In this document: positions 1 through 8,505 of the stretch, piece by piece
How positions within the stretch are numbered: the first letter of the stretch is position 1
Layout of the letters: every line of letters starts with the position of its first letter
NCBI GenBank assembly: GCA_016791045.1
Contig: JAEUNO010000015.1
Location: 124,001-188,000 of the forward strand
Source of the DNA: Methyloversatilis sp.
Lineage (GTDB): Bacteria > Pseudomonadota > Gammaproteobacteria > Burkholderiales > Rhodocyclaceae
Direction: 5' to 3'
Length of the DNA: 64,000 nucleotides
Notes under the pieces: model-generated
What the model saw: only the letters and a program-made list of their open reading frames with translations
The model's database searches: none
Told to the model about the DNA's origin: nothing
Position numbers and translations under genes: made by a program

Positions 1-474
1 GCTGTCTTCCGACGTGCGGTCGGTGAAGCGGATCGCGAAACCGACCTCGCGGCCGAGCGACACATTCAGTTCCTTGGCAACGCGATCGGCGGTGGCGCGC
101 GCCGCGATGCGGCGCGGCTGCGTGTGACCGATCAGCCCGCGCGCGCCGCGGCCCAGTTCCAGACAGAGCTTGGGTAACTGGGTCGTCTTGCCGGAGCCGG
201 TTTCGCCGCAGACGATGATGACCTGGTGCGCGGCCAGCGCGGCGGCGATCTCGTCGCGCCGCGCCGACACCGGCAGCTCTTCCGGGTAATCGATCTTCGG
301 CGCCGACGCGCGCCGCGCCGCGACTTTCGCCTGCGACGCCGCGACGCGTTCAGCCAGCTTTGCCGGCCACTTGTCGGGCGTGCGCTGCCCTGGCGGCAGG
401 TCGCGCAACGCACGGCCAATCGCCGCCGCGTCACGGCTCATGCAGCTTTCGAGGAGGGAATTCAGATCATTCAT
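1..474 (-). CDS. hrpA: HrpA-type ATP-dependent RNA helicase, N-terminal part
   Basis: The visible part is the first 158 codons of a DEAH-box RNA helicase; the gene runs off the left edge of the window. Residues 90-97 read GETGSGKT (motif I, ATP binding), and HTQPRRIAA (motif Ia) follows. The visible protein ends at FTDRTSEDS, a stretch typical of the HrpA family. The ATG at 474 (MNDLNSLLES) gives the usual short N-terminal extension before the helicase core. HrpA acts on mRNA and stalled ribosomes in enterobacteria; that role is inferred here from family. The DEAH box and C-terminal domains lie outside the window. Confidence 0.9.
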   Translation of the reverse strand, partial: MNDLNSLLESCMSRDAAAIGRALRDLPPGQRTPDKWPAKLAERVAASQAKVAARRASAPKIDYPEELPVSARRDEIAAALAAHQVIIVCGETGSGKTTQLPKLCLELGRGARGLIGHTQPRRIAARATADRVAKELNVSLGREVGFAIRFTDRTSEDS

Positions 475-584
475 GAGGGCAGATGCAAGCTGCAGGACTC
501 AAGATGCAAGGAATATCTTGCACCTCCCGCCCGGCACCTCGCCTTGAATCTTCTATCTTGAATCTTGCGTCTCGCCTTGCGGCG

Positions 585-962
585 TCAGACCGCAAGGCGC
601 TGCCACATCCACCAGCCGAGCGCGGTCATGGCGAGCGAACCGATCACGTGCGCGGCCACGGCGACGAAGGCCCACATGGTGTCGCCACGCTGGAAGAGCG
701 AAAACACTTCTCCGGAAAAGCTCGAAAAGGTGGTCAGGCCGCCGAGAAAACCCGTTGTGCACAGCAGTTTCACGTGCGGCGGCACATCCGGCACCGCCTG
801 GAACACGGCGAGTGCCACGCCCATCAGCAAGCCGCCGACCATATTGGCCACCCAGGTGCCGAGCGGGAAACCGGCAAACAGTGGATTCAACGTCAGGCCC
901 AGCCCCCAGCGCAGCCAGGCACCGAGCGCCGCACCGCCGCCCACGGCAAGAAAATTCTGCAT
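585..962 (-). CDS. crcB: Fluoride ion channel CrcB/Fluc
   Basis: This 125-residue, very hydrophobic protein has four predicted membrane segments, as in the dual-topology fluoride channels that export F- passively and protect against fluoride. Family signatures are visible: AALGAWLRW near residue 11, the conserved Asn at residue 40 (WVANMVGG) and GFLGGLTTFSSF at 71-82, whose phenylalanines line the fluoride path. The length is normal for the family. It lies 110 bp downstream of hrpA's start and on the same strand. I saw no fluoride riboswitch upstream, although such switches often precede crcB in other bacteria. Confidence 0.95.
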   Translation of the reverse strand: MQNFLAVGGGAALGAWLRWGLGLTLNPLFAGFPLGTWVANMVGGLLMGVALAVFQAVPDVPPHVKLLCTTGFLGGLTTFSSFSGEVFSLFQRGDTMWAFVAVAAHVIGSLAMTALGWWMWQRLAV

Positions 963-1046
963 GTCGCGCCGCCGGAATCATCGAAGGCGCCCATTGTAAG
1001 AGACGGGCGGGACGAGCGTGCTGCGGGAGCGCCGCCTGAAACACCA

Positions 1047-1067
1047 TGTAAGGTTGCGCACCTTACA
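1047..1067. promoter_or_regulatory. Perfect inverted repeat upstream of the first sigma factor gene
   Basis: TGTAAGGT-tgcgc-ACCTTACA forms 8-bp perfect arms separated by 5 bp. It lies about 40 bp before the GTG of the ECF sigma gene and about 85 bp from the divergent crcB start. The position suits an operator controlling either or both genes. The cognate regulator is not identifiable. Confidence 0.5.
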
Positions 1068-1106
1068 CGGGTCTGTAGGCTTGTCAGCTCATCCCCGGAC
1101 GACGTC

Positions 1107-1625
1107 GTGATACTCGGATTCAGCAAACGCAAAAGCTTCGAACAGGCGGTGCGGGCCTTCAGCCCGGATCTTTACCGGTTCGCCTGGTGGCTGTGCCGCG
1201 ACAAGTTCGTGGCCGAAGACCTGGTGCAGGAAACGTTTGTCCGCGCCTGGAAGGCGTGGGACGACATCAAGGATTCCAACGCCACAAAAAGCTGGCTGAT
1301 CACCATCGTGCGGCGCGAACACGCCCGGCTGTACGAGCGGAAGCAGTTCGATTACGTCGATGTCGAGCTGGAAGACCTGCAGATTGCCGCCGATCACGAA
1401 CCGATGGAACTGTTTGAAATGGAAAACCTGCTGGGCAGCCTGCCGCTGACCTTGCGCGAACCGCTGGTGCTGCAGGCACTGGGCGGATTTTCATGTGCCG
1501 AGATCGCCACCATGCTCGATACCACCGAAGGCGCCATCATGACCCGCCTGACCCGCGCCCGGCAGGCGCTGCGCAGCACGCTCACCGCCCAACCGGGCAC
1601 CGCCAGCCGGAGGGCCGAATCATGA
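1107..1625 (+). CDS. ECF-type RNA polymerase sigma factor (first of two)
   Basis: The protein has 172 residues with the two standard ECF modules. Region 2 includes AEDLVQETFVRAWK at about 36-49 and KSWLITIVRRE near 61-71. Region 4 is a helix-turn-helix (EIATMLDTTEGAIMTRLTRAR) at about 132-152. GTG at 1107 was chosen because homology begins there; the longer open frame upstream runs through antisense crcB. It overlaps the next gene by ATGA, so the two should be translationally coupled. The stimulus is unknown. The downstream partner looks like a membrane anti-sigma factor and the next gene is a periplasmic catalase, which hints at oxidative or envelope stress. Confidence 0.85.
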   Translation: MILGFSKRKSFEQAVRAFSPDLYRFAWWLCRDKFVAEDLVQETFVRAWKAWDDIKDSNATKSWLITIVRREHARLYERKQFDYVDVELEDLQIAADHEPMELFEMENLLGSLPLTLREPLVLQALGGFSCAEIATMLDTTEGAIMTRLTRARQALRSTLTAQPGTASRRAES

Positions 1626-2371
1626 GCGCCGACGGCTTCAACTGCATCGACTTCCGGCGCGAAAAGCTGGCCGATCCGCGGCGTCTGACCGAACCGGCGG
1701 AAGAACACCTGATCGCCTGCGCCGGCTGCCAGAGCTTTTCGCGCCGGGTCAATGCGCAGGAGCGCGCGCTGCAGCAGGCGGTGAGCATCGACGTGCCCGA
1801 CGGTCTGGCCGAACGCATCATCGTGGCCGGCCGCAGCCAGACGCGCGCGCCGTTCAAGCTGTGGGCGCTGGCGGCCAGCCTGGTGCTGAGCGTGGGCATG
1901 GGCGCGCAGTACTGGCACGCCGCACCCGACCGCGACCGCATCGCGCTGGCGGTCGACCACGTGATGCACGAGCCGCAGGCGCTGATGAGCACGCGGTTGA
2001 TCGAACCGGAACGGGTGGCGCAGGTGTTCGAAAGCTTCGGCGCCGAAGTGCGGGTGCCGCTGTCGTCGGTGCGCTACGTGAAGCTGTGCCCGGTGCCGGG
2101 CGGCACCGGCTGGCACATCGTGTTCGACACCGACAAGGGCCCGGCCACCTTGCTGCTGCTGCCGCAGAACACGGCAAAGAAGGCGCGCGTGCTGACTGCC
2201 TCGTACGGCGGCATGGGTGTGCATGTCGAGCCGGGCGGTCAGGGCATGTTTGCCGTGGTGGCCGGCGACGAGGAACAGGCCCGCGCCGCGGCCAGAATGC
2301 TGCACCGGCACGTGAGCTGGCAGGTGATCACCGCCCACGGCGGCAATCAGGACGATTCGAAAAGACTGTAA
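1622..2371 (+). CDS. DUF3379-like membrane-anchored anti-sigma factor
   Basis: The 249-residue protein has a short cytoplasmic N-terminal part with paired cysteines (CAGC near residue 34), one membrane helix at about 80-97 (FKLWALAASLVLSVGMGA) and a C-terminal region that would be periplasmic. This layout and the ATGA overlap with the sigma gene mark it as the likely cognate anti-sigma factor. It resembles proteins annotated DUF3379; that match is from recall, not from a search. The periplasmic domain would sense the signal. The start at 1622 is fixed by the overlap. Confidence 0.75.
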   Translation: MSADGFNCIDFRREKLADPRRLTEPAEEHLIACAGCQSFSRRVNAQERALQQAVSIDVPDGLAERIIVAGRSQTRAPFKLWALAASLVLSVGMGAQYWHAAPDRDRIALAVDHVMHEPQALMSTRLIEPERVAQVFESFGAEVRVPLSSVRYVKLCPVPGGTGWHIVFDTDKGPATLLLLPQNTAKKARVLTASYGGMGVHVEPGGQGMFAVVAGDEEQARAAARMLHRHVSWQVITAHGGNQDDSKRL

Positions 2372-2386
2372 CGAAACGGCGTTTCG
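2372..2386. promoter_or_regulatory. Short inverted repeat between anti-sigma and catalase genes
   Basis: CGAAAC-GGC-GTTTCG lies directly after the anti-sigma stop codon and 63 bp before the catalase start. It has no following T run, so an operator or mRNA hairpin is more likely than an intrinsic terminator. Confidence 0.35.
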
Positions 2387-2448
2387 CGCGACTTGATGAC
2401 GAGGGCTCCGTGCCTTCGCATCCCCTTCCTCACTCGAACGGAGTCGCC

Positions 2449-3432
2449 ATGAAACAAAAACGCCTGCCCTTTTCCGTCGCCGGGCTGTTCCTCGCCTGCT
2501 TCGCCGCAACGCCGCTGCTGGCCGCCGAGCCCACACCGGCCGACATGGTGGACGCGCTCAACGGCGTTTTCGGCAAACATGCCGGCGCGCGGGGCTCGCA
2601 CGCGAAAGGCTTCTGCGCACGCGGCACCTTCACGCCCGCGCCGGCTGCAGCGGGTTTCGCAAACACCCGGCTGCTGTCCGCGATGCAGGTGCCGGCCGAA
2701 GTCCGCTTCTCGATCGGCGGCGGCAATCCGCGCATTTCCGACAAAAGCCGCTCGGCTCGCGGCATCGCGGTGAGGCTGACGGGGCCCGATGAAGGCTGGG
2801 ACATGGTTTTCATTTCCGAACCCGTGTTCTTCGCCGCGACACCGGCTTCCTTCGTGAGCTTCCTGAAGGCGCGCGTGGCGGATCCCGCCACGAAGAAGCC
2901 GGACCCCGCCCGCATCAAGGCCCACAACGAACAGTATCCGGAAGGCACCCGGCAACCGTCGCTGCTGGCGGCGCACGCAGCGCCCGCCTCGTATGCCAGC
3001 ACGCCCTACTTTTCCAATCATGCCTTCAGGTTCGTGGCGGCCGACGGCCGCTCGACCTGGGCGCGGCTGCAGTTCGAGCCAGTATCGGGCACCCGCCATC
3101 TGAGCGAGGCGGAAGAGAAATCGCTGCCGGATGATTTTCTCGAGAAGGAATTCCGCAGCCGTCTCGCCAGCGGCAGCGCCGATCTGGACCTTTACGCGCA
3201 ACCGGCCGGCAGCGGCGATTCGCTCACCGATCCATCGGTGACATGGTCGAACGGGCCGGCCCGGGTGCGCCTCGGCCGGCTGTCGATCGATCGCTACAGC
3301 GGTCAGGACTGCAACGATCAGGTGTACGTACCGACCCGTCTCCCGACGGGAATCGAGCCGTCTGACGATCCGATTCTTCGCGTACGCGCCGCGGCCTACG
3401 GGGTGTCCAGCACCCGCCGGACGCAGCCTTGA
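2449..3432 (+). CDS. Periplasmic SrpA-like catalase-family haem peroxidase
   Basis: The 327-residue protein starts with a signal peptide (MKQKRLPFSV...LLAAEP, cleavage near residue 26). The catalase-fold core is present in short form: distal His51 in SHAKGF, the GGGNPRISDKSRSARG segment near 90-105, and a likely proximal haem Tyr in RVRAAAYG near the C-terminus. This is about two thirds the length of a classical catalase and fits the small SrpA/catalase-like subfamily, which usually has peroxidase activity. It lies between two ECF sigma/anti-sigma pairs. The ATG at 2449 follows CGGAGTCGCC, a reasonable ribosome-binding site. Confidence 0.85.
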   Translation: MKQKRLPFSVAGLFLACFAATPLLAAEPTPADMVDALNGVFGKHAGARGSHAKGFCARGTFTPAPAAAGFANTRLLSAMQVPAEVRFSIGGGNPRISDKSRSARGIAVRLTGPDEGWDMVFISEPVFFAATPASFVSFLKARVADPATKKPDPARIKAHNEQYPEGTRQPSLLAAHAAPASYASTPYFSNHAFRFVAADGRSTWARLQFEPVSGTRHLSEAEEKSLPDDFLEKEFRSRLASGSADLDLYAQPAGSGDSLTDPSVTWSNGPARVRLGRLSIDRYSGQDCNDQVYVPTRLPTGIEPSDDPILRVRAAAYGVSSTRRTQP

Positions 3433-3521
3433 TCGCAGCAGTCGTGCCGGGCGAAGCGTCCGGCTGTCCTGCCGGCTCGGCTTGCCGGCAGGACAGCACG
3501 GATCATGCATACTGCCGGCCC

Positions 3522-4091
3522 ATGAACGCGCTGTCCCAGCCGCTCGCCGACACACTGGCGGAACACCGATGCTTCCTGCTCAACCTTGCCGCACTGCAGC
3601 TGGGGTCGCGCGAAGATGCCGACGACGTGGTTCAGGACACCTTCGCAGCGGCACTCACCGGCCTGGCCGGCTTCTCCGGTGCGGTACCCGTGCGCGCCTG
3701 GCTGGTCGGCATCCTGCGGCACAAGATCGTCGATGCCATCCGCCGGCGCGTACGCTTCGTCCGTCTCGACCCGGATGACGTGCTGCCGGACGATGAGGCT
3801 GAGTTCGACGACCACTTCACGACGGATGGCTGCTGGCAACCCGCCGTGCTCAATGACAGTTGCCCGGAAGCGTCTCTGGCGCACCGCGAACTGCTCGAAC
3901 TGATCGAACTGTGCATGCAGCGGTTGCCTGCCAATACCGCCCGCGTATTCCTGATGCGCGAATTCCTGGATCTCGACTTCGGCGAGATCGCGACACAGCT
4001 CGGGCTGACCGAAGGTCACCTGCGGGTGCTGCTCTATCGCGCCCGCATGCGCCTGCGCGATTGCGTCAGCCGCGGCTGGAGCTGTCCGTGA
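3522..4091 (+). CDS. ECF-type RNA polymerase sigma factor (second)
   Basis: The protein has 189 residues. Region 2 is seen at DADDVVQDTFAAAL (32-45) and in RAWLVGILRHKIVDAIRRR (58-76). Region 4 is the helix-turn-helix FGEIATQLGLTEGHLRVLLYRARMRLR at about 153-179. It is followed by, and overlaps, a small zinc-finger anti-sigma gene. Its place just behind an srpA-like catalase matches an ECF group (ECF26 in published classifications, from recall) whose members are linked to such catalases. Control of the catalase gene is therefore likely but inferred. Confidence 0.88.
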   Translation: MNALSQPLADTLAEHRCFLLNLAALQLGSREDADDVVQDTFAAALTGLAGFSGAVPVRAWLVGILRHKIVDAIRRRVRFVRLDPDDVLPDDEAEFDDHFTTDGCWQPAVLNDSCPEASLAHRELLELIELCMQRLPANTARVFLMREFLDLDFGEIATQLGLTEGHLRVLLYRARMRLRDCVSRGWSCP

Positions 4092-4312
4092 GCAGCGCTG
4101 CCAGTGCGCCGGCCGGCGGCATCAGCTGCCGCGACAGCACCCGCCTCGTGTCGCAGATGCGTGACCGCCCACTCGACGGCACCGAAACGGCGCAGCTCGA
4201 AACCCATGTCGCGCTGTGCCCGCACTGCCGCATCGCCGCGCAGCAGTTCGCCGATCTGTTTGCCCGCGTCGATCTGCTGCTTGCGCGCAACCCGCAGGGC
4301 GATCAACGCTAG
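4088..4312 (+). CDS. Zinc-finger anti-sigma factor
   Basis: This 74-residue protein starts at a GTG that overlaps the sigma gene stop (GTGA at 4088-4091). It carries the zf-HC2 pattern: Cys14, then His40-x3-Cys44-x2-Cys47 (HVALCPHC). Such zinc-binding anti-sigma domains bind and hold an ECF sigma factor in the cytoplasm. There is no membrane helix, so it should be soluble. A longer open frame extends upstream but runs through the sigma gene, so I chose the overlapping GTG. Confidence 0.8.
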   Translation: MSSAASAPAGGISCRDSTRLVSQMRDRPLDGTETAQLETHVALCPHCRIAAQQFADLFARVDLLLARNPQGDQR

Positions 4313-4403
4313 CAGCCGGCGCTGCGGCTCGCGTGTCGTCACGGCAGTGACAGACGCAGGGTTTACAATCCTGCGTCCCTTTTGTCCTGCACCGCGCTTC
4401 GCA

Positions 4404-7400
4404 ATGGAATTGACCCGCCTGCTTTCGCAGCTCGACGACCGCATGCTCGGCGAGCTGTTCTCGGAAGAGACCATCGTGCGCGGCAGCGGCTATGTGTCGC
4501 GGGTGGGCGACATCGAGGTCAATGGCCCGACACTGCGCGCGCTGGTGCGCGGCTCGCGGCCGCAGCCGTATCAGGTGTCGGTGCGGCTGGAACGACGCGA
4601 ATACTTCGGCGAACGCACGCTTGAAGTGGCGTCGCGCTGCAGTTGCCCGGTCGGCAACCGCTGCAAGCACGCGGTCGGCCTGCTGCTGGCGGCAAAACAG
4701 CAGGGCGAGCTGATCGAAAAACCGCGCGCGGAAATCCTGCGCTGGGCGCAAACCCTGGGTCAGCGCCTGGCCCGTGACACCGGCACCGAAACGAAGAAGC
4801 GCAGCAACCCGGTGCGCGACGCCATCATCTTCCTGGTCGCACTGCGCGGTGCGCAGGCGCCCGAGTTCAGGCTGCTCAAGGCGCGCCTGACGCGCGACGG
4901 CGCCTTCAGCGGCGACGGCCAGCCCTGGTTCAACTACGAGCAGGCGCTGCTCAAGCCGCCCTCCTTCGTGCACGAAAGCGATCTGCCGGTGTTCCGCGTG
5001 CTGCGCGACGCCATCCGCAAGCGCCACAGCAGCACCTTCGTGCCGTTCGAACTGCGTGGCAGCGACGGGCTGGGCGTGCTGCGCAGCGCGCTCGAAACCG
5101 GCCGCACCTATGTGCTGGACAGCGGCGCCGAGGGCACCGCCCATCTGCTGGGGGCCGGCGAGCCGCGCCCCGGCCAGCTCGAATGGCAGACCGAAAAGCT
5201 CGGCGTGCGCGCCCTGCTCGCCTGCACACCGCCAGCCGACACGGTGCTGCCGACCGAACCGCCCTGGTATGTCGATGCCGCCCGAGGTCAGGCCGGCGAA
5301 GTGCTGCACCCGGACCGCGCCGCGCTGATGGCGGTGCTGGAACTGCCGCTGCTGTCGCCGGCCGAACTGCCGCTGATCGCCGGTGCGCTGGCCGAAGTGG
5401 CGCCCGCGCTGCCGTCGCCGCTCGGTCGCGACGCCGCCAACCTGCCGCTGCTGACCGAGCCGCTGCGCCCGGTGCTGCAGCTGCAGAGCCTCGCCGTGTG
5501 GCACGTGAAGCCGCATCGCCGCTACGACAAGGCGCTCGGCCACACGCTGTACGACCTCGCCACCGTGTCGCTGCACTACGGCCAGGCGCGCTTCGCCGCC
5601 ACCGACTCGTCCGATCTCGCCACCCTGCCCAGCGGCCGCGCGGTGCGCGTCAAGCGTGATCTGGCGGCCGAAGGCCGCGCGCTTGCGCTGCTGAGCGAAG
5701 TCGGCTTCGCGCCGCTGCAGGCGCGCTGGCTGCAGATGTTCGACCCGCTGCCGGTCGGTGCGCTCGGGCTGGAAAGCGAAGCCGCCTGGGCGCGCTTCTT
5801 TTCCGCCGAAGCCGGCGTGCTGACCCGCGCCGGCTGGCAGATCGACTGCCCGCCCGACTTCCGCCACCGCGTGCTGGTGGTCGACGCGTGGTACGCGGAT
5901 CTCGACGAGAACGAGAACGGCTGGCTCGAACTGTCGCTCGGCATCGACGTCGGCGGCCGCCGGCTCGACCTGGCGCCGCTGCTGTATGCCCTGTTCAAGC
6001 GCGACGGCCGCTGGCTCGACCCGGTCGCACTCGACCGCATGCGCGACGAAGACGCGACCGAACTGAGCACGCCGGAAGGCGAGCGCATCGTCGTGCCGGC
6101 CGGGCGCATCAAGCCGCTGGCGCGCACCCTGGTCGACCTGTTCGACAGCCCGACCGACGGCGCGCTGCGCGTTTCGCGCATGGACGCCCCGCGCCTGACC
6201 GAGGCGCTCGACGCGAAGTGGACGCGCGCCGGCTTCCAGTCGCTCGAGAAGTGGGTCGAGCGTCTGCGCGGCATGAAGGGCATCCCGCCGGTCGCCGAGC
6301 CGGCCGGCTTCGGCATCGAACTTCGCCCCTATCAGCGCGAAGGGCTGGCCTGGCTGCAGCATCTGCGGGCGCACGATCTGGGCGGCATCCTGGCCGACGA
6401 CATGGGGCTGGGCAAGACCGCCCAGGCGCTGGCCCACCTGCTGACCGAAAAGCTTGCCGGCCGGCTCGACCGCCCGGCGCTGGTCGTGCTGCCGACTTCG
6501 CTGGTGTTCAACTGGCAGCGCGAAGCCGAGCGTTTCGCACCGCAGCTCAGCGTGCTCAAGCTGCACGGCGCCGACCGCAGCACGCTGTTCGACCGGATCC
6601 CGCAGCACGACGTGTGTCTCACCACCTACCCGCTGCTGTGGCGGGACCACGAAAAGCTGGCCGCGCACGACTACCACCTGCTCATCCTCGACGAGGCGCA
6701 GACGGTGAAGAACACCGGCAGCCAGGCGGCCAAGGCGGTGCGCCTGCTGCGCGCGCGCCACCGGCTGTGCCTCACCGGCACGCCGATGGAAAACCATCTG
6801 GGCGAGCTGTGGGCGCAGTTCGACTTCCTGCTGCCCGGCTTTCTCGGCGAATCGAAGGATTTCACACGCAGCTGGCGCACGCCGATCGAAAAGCACGGCG
6901 ACCTGATCCGGCGCGAACTGCTGGCGCGCCGTGTGGCGCCCTTCATCCTGCGGCGGCGCAAGGACGACGTCGCGAAGGAACTGCCGCCCAAGACCGAAGT
7001 GCTGCGCACGGTCGAACTGACCGGCCGCCAGCGCGACCTGTACGAAACCGTGCGCGTCGCGATGGACAAGCGGGTGCGCGAAGAAGTCGCCAGCCGCGGC
7101 TTCGCGCGCAGCCGCATCGTCATCCTCGACGCGCTGCTCAAGCTGCGTCAGGTGTGCTGCGACCCGCGCCTGCTGAAGACCGACGCCGCGCTGCGCGTGA
7201 AGGAACGCGCCAAGCTCGACCTGCTGATGGACATGCTGGAAAACCTGCTGGCCGAAGGCCGCAAGGTGCTGGTCTTTTCGCAATTCACCGCCATGCTCGA
7301 CCTGATCAAGACCGAACTGGACGACGCCGGCATCGGCTCGGTCATGCTGACCGGCGACACCACCCACCGCGAAGCCGTGGTGCGCCGCTTCCAGGAAGGC

Positions 7401-7721
7401 ACCGTACCTGTGTTCCTGATCAGCCTGAAAGCCGGCGGCGTAGGCCTCAACCTCACGAACGCCGACACCGTCATCCACTACGACCCCTGGTGGAACCCCG
7501 CCGCCGAAAACCAGGCCAGCGACCGCGCCCACCGAATCGGCCAGGACAAGCCGGTGTTCGTCTACAAGCTCATCGTCGCCGGCAGCATCGAAGAACGCAT
7601 CGTCGCCCTGCAGGAAAAGAAGGCCGCCCTGGCCGAAGGCATCCTCGGCAACGACGAGGCGGCACTGGAGAAATTCGGGGAGATGGATCTGGCGGCTTTG
7701 TTTGAGCCGCTGGCGGAGTGA
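4404..7721 (+). CDS. SWIM-finger SNF2-family DEAD/DEAH helicase
   Basis: The 1105-residue protein has an N-terminal SWIM zinc finger (CSCPVGNRCKH at 79-89), a long linker region, and a C-terminal SNF2/Swi2 ATPase. The ATPase is shown by ADDMGLGKTAQ (motif I, about 664-674), DEAQTVKN (motif II), LTGTPMENHLGELW (motif III), LKAGGVGLNL (motif V) and RAHRIGQ (motif VI). SNF2 proteins of this HepA/RapA-like type translocate on double-stranded DNA; the specific role here is unknown. All motifs are intact. The ATG at 4404 begins MELTRLLSQL, and the open frame upstream lies in the previous gene. It marks the left border of the accessory island. Confidence 0.9.
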   Translation: MELTRLLSQLDDRMLGELFSEETIVRGSGYVSRVGDIEVNGPTLRALVRGSRPQPYQVSVRLERREYFGERTLEVASRCSCPVGNRCKHAVGLLLAAKQQGELIEKPRAEILRWAQTLGQRLARDTGTETKKRSNPVRDAIIFLVALRGAQAPEFRLLKARLTRDGAFSGDGQPWFNYEQALLKPPSFVHESDLPVFRVLRDAIRKRHSSTFVPFELRGSDGLGVLRSALETGRTYVLDSGAEGTAHLLGAGEPRPGQLEWQTEKLGVRALLACTPPADTVLPTEPPWYVDAARGQAGEVLHPDRAALMAVLELPLLSPAELPLIAGALAEVAPALPSPLGRDAANLPLLTEPLRPVLQLQSLAVWHVKPHRRYDKALGHTLYDLATVSLHYGQARFAATDSSDLATLPSGRAVRVKRDLAAEGRALALLSEVGFAPLQARWLQMFDPLPVGALGLESEAAWARFFSAEAGVLTRAGWQIDCPPDFRHRVLVVDAWYADLDENENGWLELSLGIDVGGRRLDLAPLLYALFKRDGRWLDPVALDRMRDEDATELSTPEGERIVVPAGRIKPLARTLVDLFDSPTDGALRVSRMDAPRLTEALDAKWTRAGFQSLEKWVERLRGMKGIPPVAEPAGFGIELRPYQREGLAWLQHLRAHDLGGILADDMGLGKTAQALAHLLTEKLAGRLDRPALVVLPTSLVFNWQREAERFAPQLSVLKLHGADRSTLFDRIPQHDVCLTTYPLLWRDHEKLAAHDYHLLILDEAQTVKNTGSQAAKAVRLLRARHRLCLTGTPMENHLGELWAQFDFLLPGFLGESKDFTRSWRTPIEKHGDLIRRELLARRVAPFILRRRKDDVAKELPPKTEVLRTVELTGRQRDLYETVRVAMDKRVREEVASRGFARSRIVILDALLKLRQVCCDPRLLKTDAALRVKERAKLDLLMDMLENLLAEGRKVLVFSQFTAMLDLIKTELDDAGIGSVMLTGDTTHREAVVRRFQEGTVPVFLISLKAGGVGLNLTNADTVIHYDPWWNPAAENQASDRAHRIGQDKPVFVYKLIVAGSIEERIVALQEKKAALAEGILGNDEAALEKFGEMDLAALFEPLAE

Positions 7722-7848
7722 AGCGGCCCCGTTCCGAGTACACGGGCATTTCGGACGATGTCGGCCGGCCGCCTTGCACCTGACAATCCGGCCGTCTTCA
7801 CCTGATCGTCGGTCGCGTCGCCCATTTCGCCAGACCGCCATCCCTCCA

Positions 7849-7877
7849 TTGCCCAACTGTAGCCCAAAGGCTACACT
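7849..7877 (+). promoter_or_regulatory. Promoter and overlapping operator of the RelE/HigB-like toxin-antitoxin operon
   Basis: TTGCCC (7849-7854) and TACACT (7872-7877) are separated by 17 bp and fit a sigma-70 promoter. A perfect inverted repeat, TGTAGCC-caaa-GGCTACA (7858-7875), fills the spacer and enters the -10 box. This is the expected place for autorepression by the antitoxin or by the complex. Predicted transcription starts about 7884, almost at the toxin start codon. Confidence 0.7.
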
Positions 7878-7891
7878 TCTCTCGTGTGATC

Positions 7892-8191
7892 ATGCGCGTC
7901 GAAAAGACCGACGAGTATCGCGACTGGATCGATGGCCTCAAGGACGTGACCGGTCGCGCGCGGATACTGATGCGCGTCGACAGATTGATCCACGGCAACC
8001 CGGGCACGCGTCGCAATCTGACGCACGGCGTGTCCGAACTGAAGATTGATGTCGGGCCTGGCTACCGCGTGTATTACACCCAGCGCGGCAACGTCCTGCT
8101 TCTGCTGCTGGTCGGCGGCGACAAGTCGACACAGGAGAACGACATTGCATGCGCGATCCGTCTGGCCCGAACCTGGGGAGAAGAAACATGA
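7892..8191 (+). CDS. RelE/HigB-family toxin of a type II toxin-antitoxin system
   Basis: The roughly 100-residue basic protein belongs to the addiction-module killer family with the RelE/ParE fold. Typical features are the N-terminal YRDWIDGL, the central arginine-rich RILMRVDRLIHGNPG, GPGYRVYYTQRG and the C-terminal LLVGGDKSTQENDI. Members of this family are mostly ribosome-dependent mRNA interferases. The toxin comes first and the antitoxin second, as in higBA. ATG 7892 is used; GTG 7886, two codons earlier in the same frame, is an alternative. The stop overlaps the antitoxin start by ATGA. Confidence 0.88.
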   Translation: MRVEKTDEYRDWIDGLKDVTGRARILMRVDRLIHGNPGTRRNLTHGVSELKIDVGPGYRVYYTQRGNVLLLLLVGGDKSTQENDIACAIRLARTWGEET

Positions 8192-8505
8192 CCGCAGAAA
8201 AGACCCTGTCACCGCCAAAGGCGAACACGTCGCCCTATGACGTTGCGGACCACCTTCGCACACCGGAAGACATGGCGGCCTACCTCGACGCCTGGCTTGA
8301 AGACGCGGCCGACGACATCTCAGGCATCGCGCGCGCCCTCGGCGATCTTGCCCGTGCCAAGGGCATGAGCCAAGTCGCGCGGGACACCGGACTCAGCCGT
8401 GAAAGCCTTTACCGAGCGCTAAGCGAAAACGGCAATCCTAGCTTCGGCACCGTACTCAAGGTGGCGCGGGCGCTGGGGGTGAGGCTGCGTGCGGAGGCAA
8501 TGTGA
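8188..8505 (+). CDS. HigA-like helix-turn-helix antitoxin
   Basis: The 105-residue protein has the usual layout of addiction-module antidotes that pair with HigB/RelE-like toxins. A flexible, toxin-binding N-terminal half (YDVADHLRTPEDMAAYLDAW) is followed by a helix-turn-helix near 62-100 (MSQVARDTGLSRESLYRALS, then FGTVLKVARALGVRL). It should neutralise the preceding toxin and repress the operon through the inverted repeat upstream. Translational coupling is indicated by the ATGA overlap. Its stop codon coincides with the point where a RelA/SpoT-like fragment on the other strand loses homology. Confidence 0.9.
   Translation: MTAEKTLSPPKANTSPYDVADHLRTPEDMAAYLDAWLEDAADDISGIARALGDLARAKGMSQVARDTGLSRESLYRALSENGNPSFGTVLKVARALGVRLRAEAM

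Noticed and set aside
963-1106. Fluoride riboswitch upstream of crcB
   Set aside because: The conserved pseudoknot sequence of the fluoride (crcB) motif is not present; only a simple inverted repeat is seen.
4122-7856. A 1244-codon open frame on the minus strand
   Set aside because: It is the exact antisense of the SNF2 helicase gene, has no family-like motifs and a Gln/Arg-rich composition caused by high GC codon bias.
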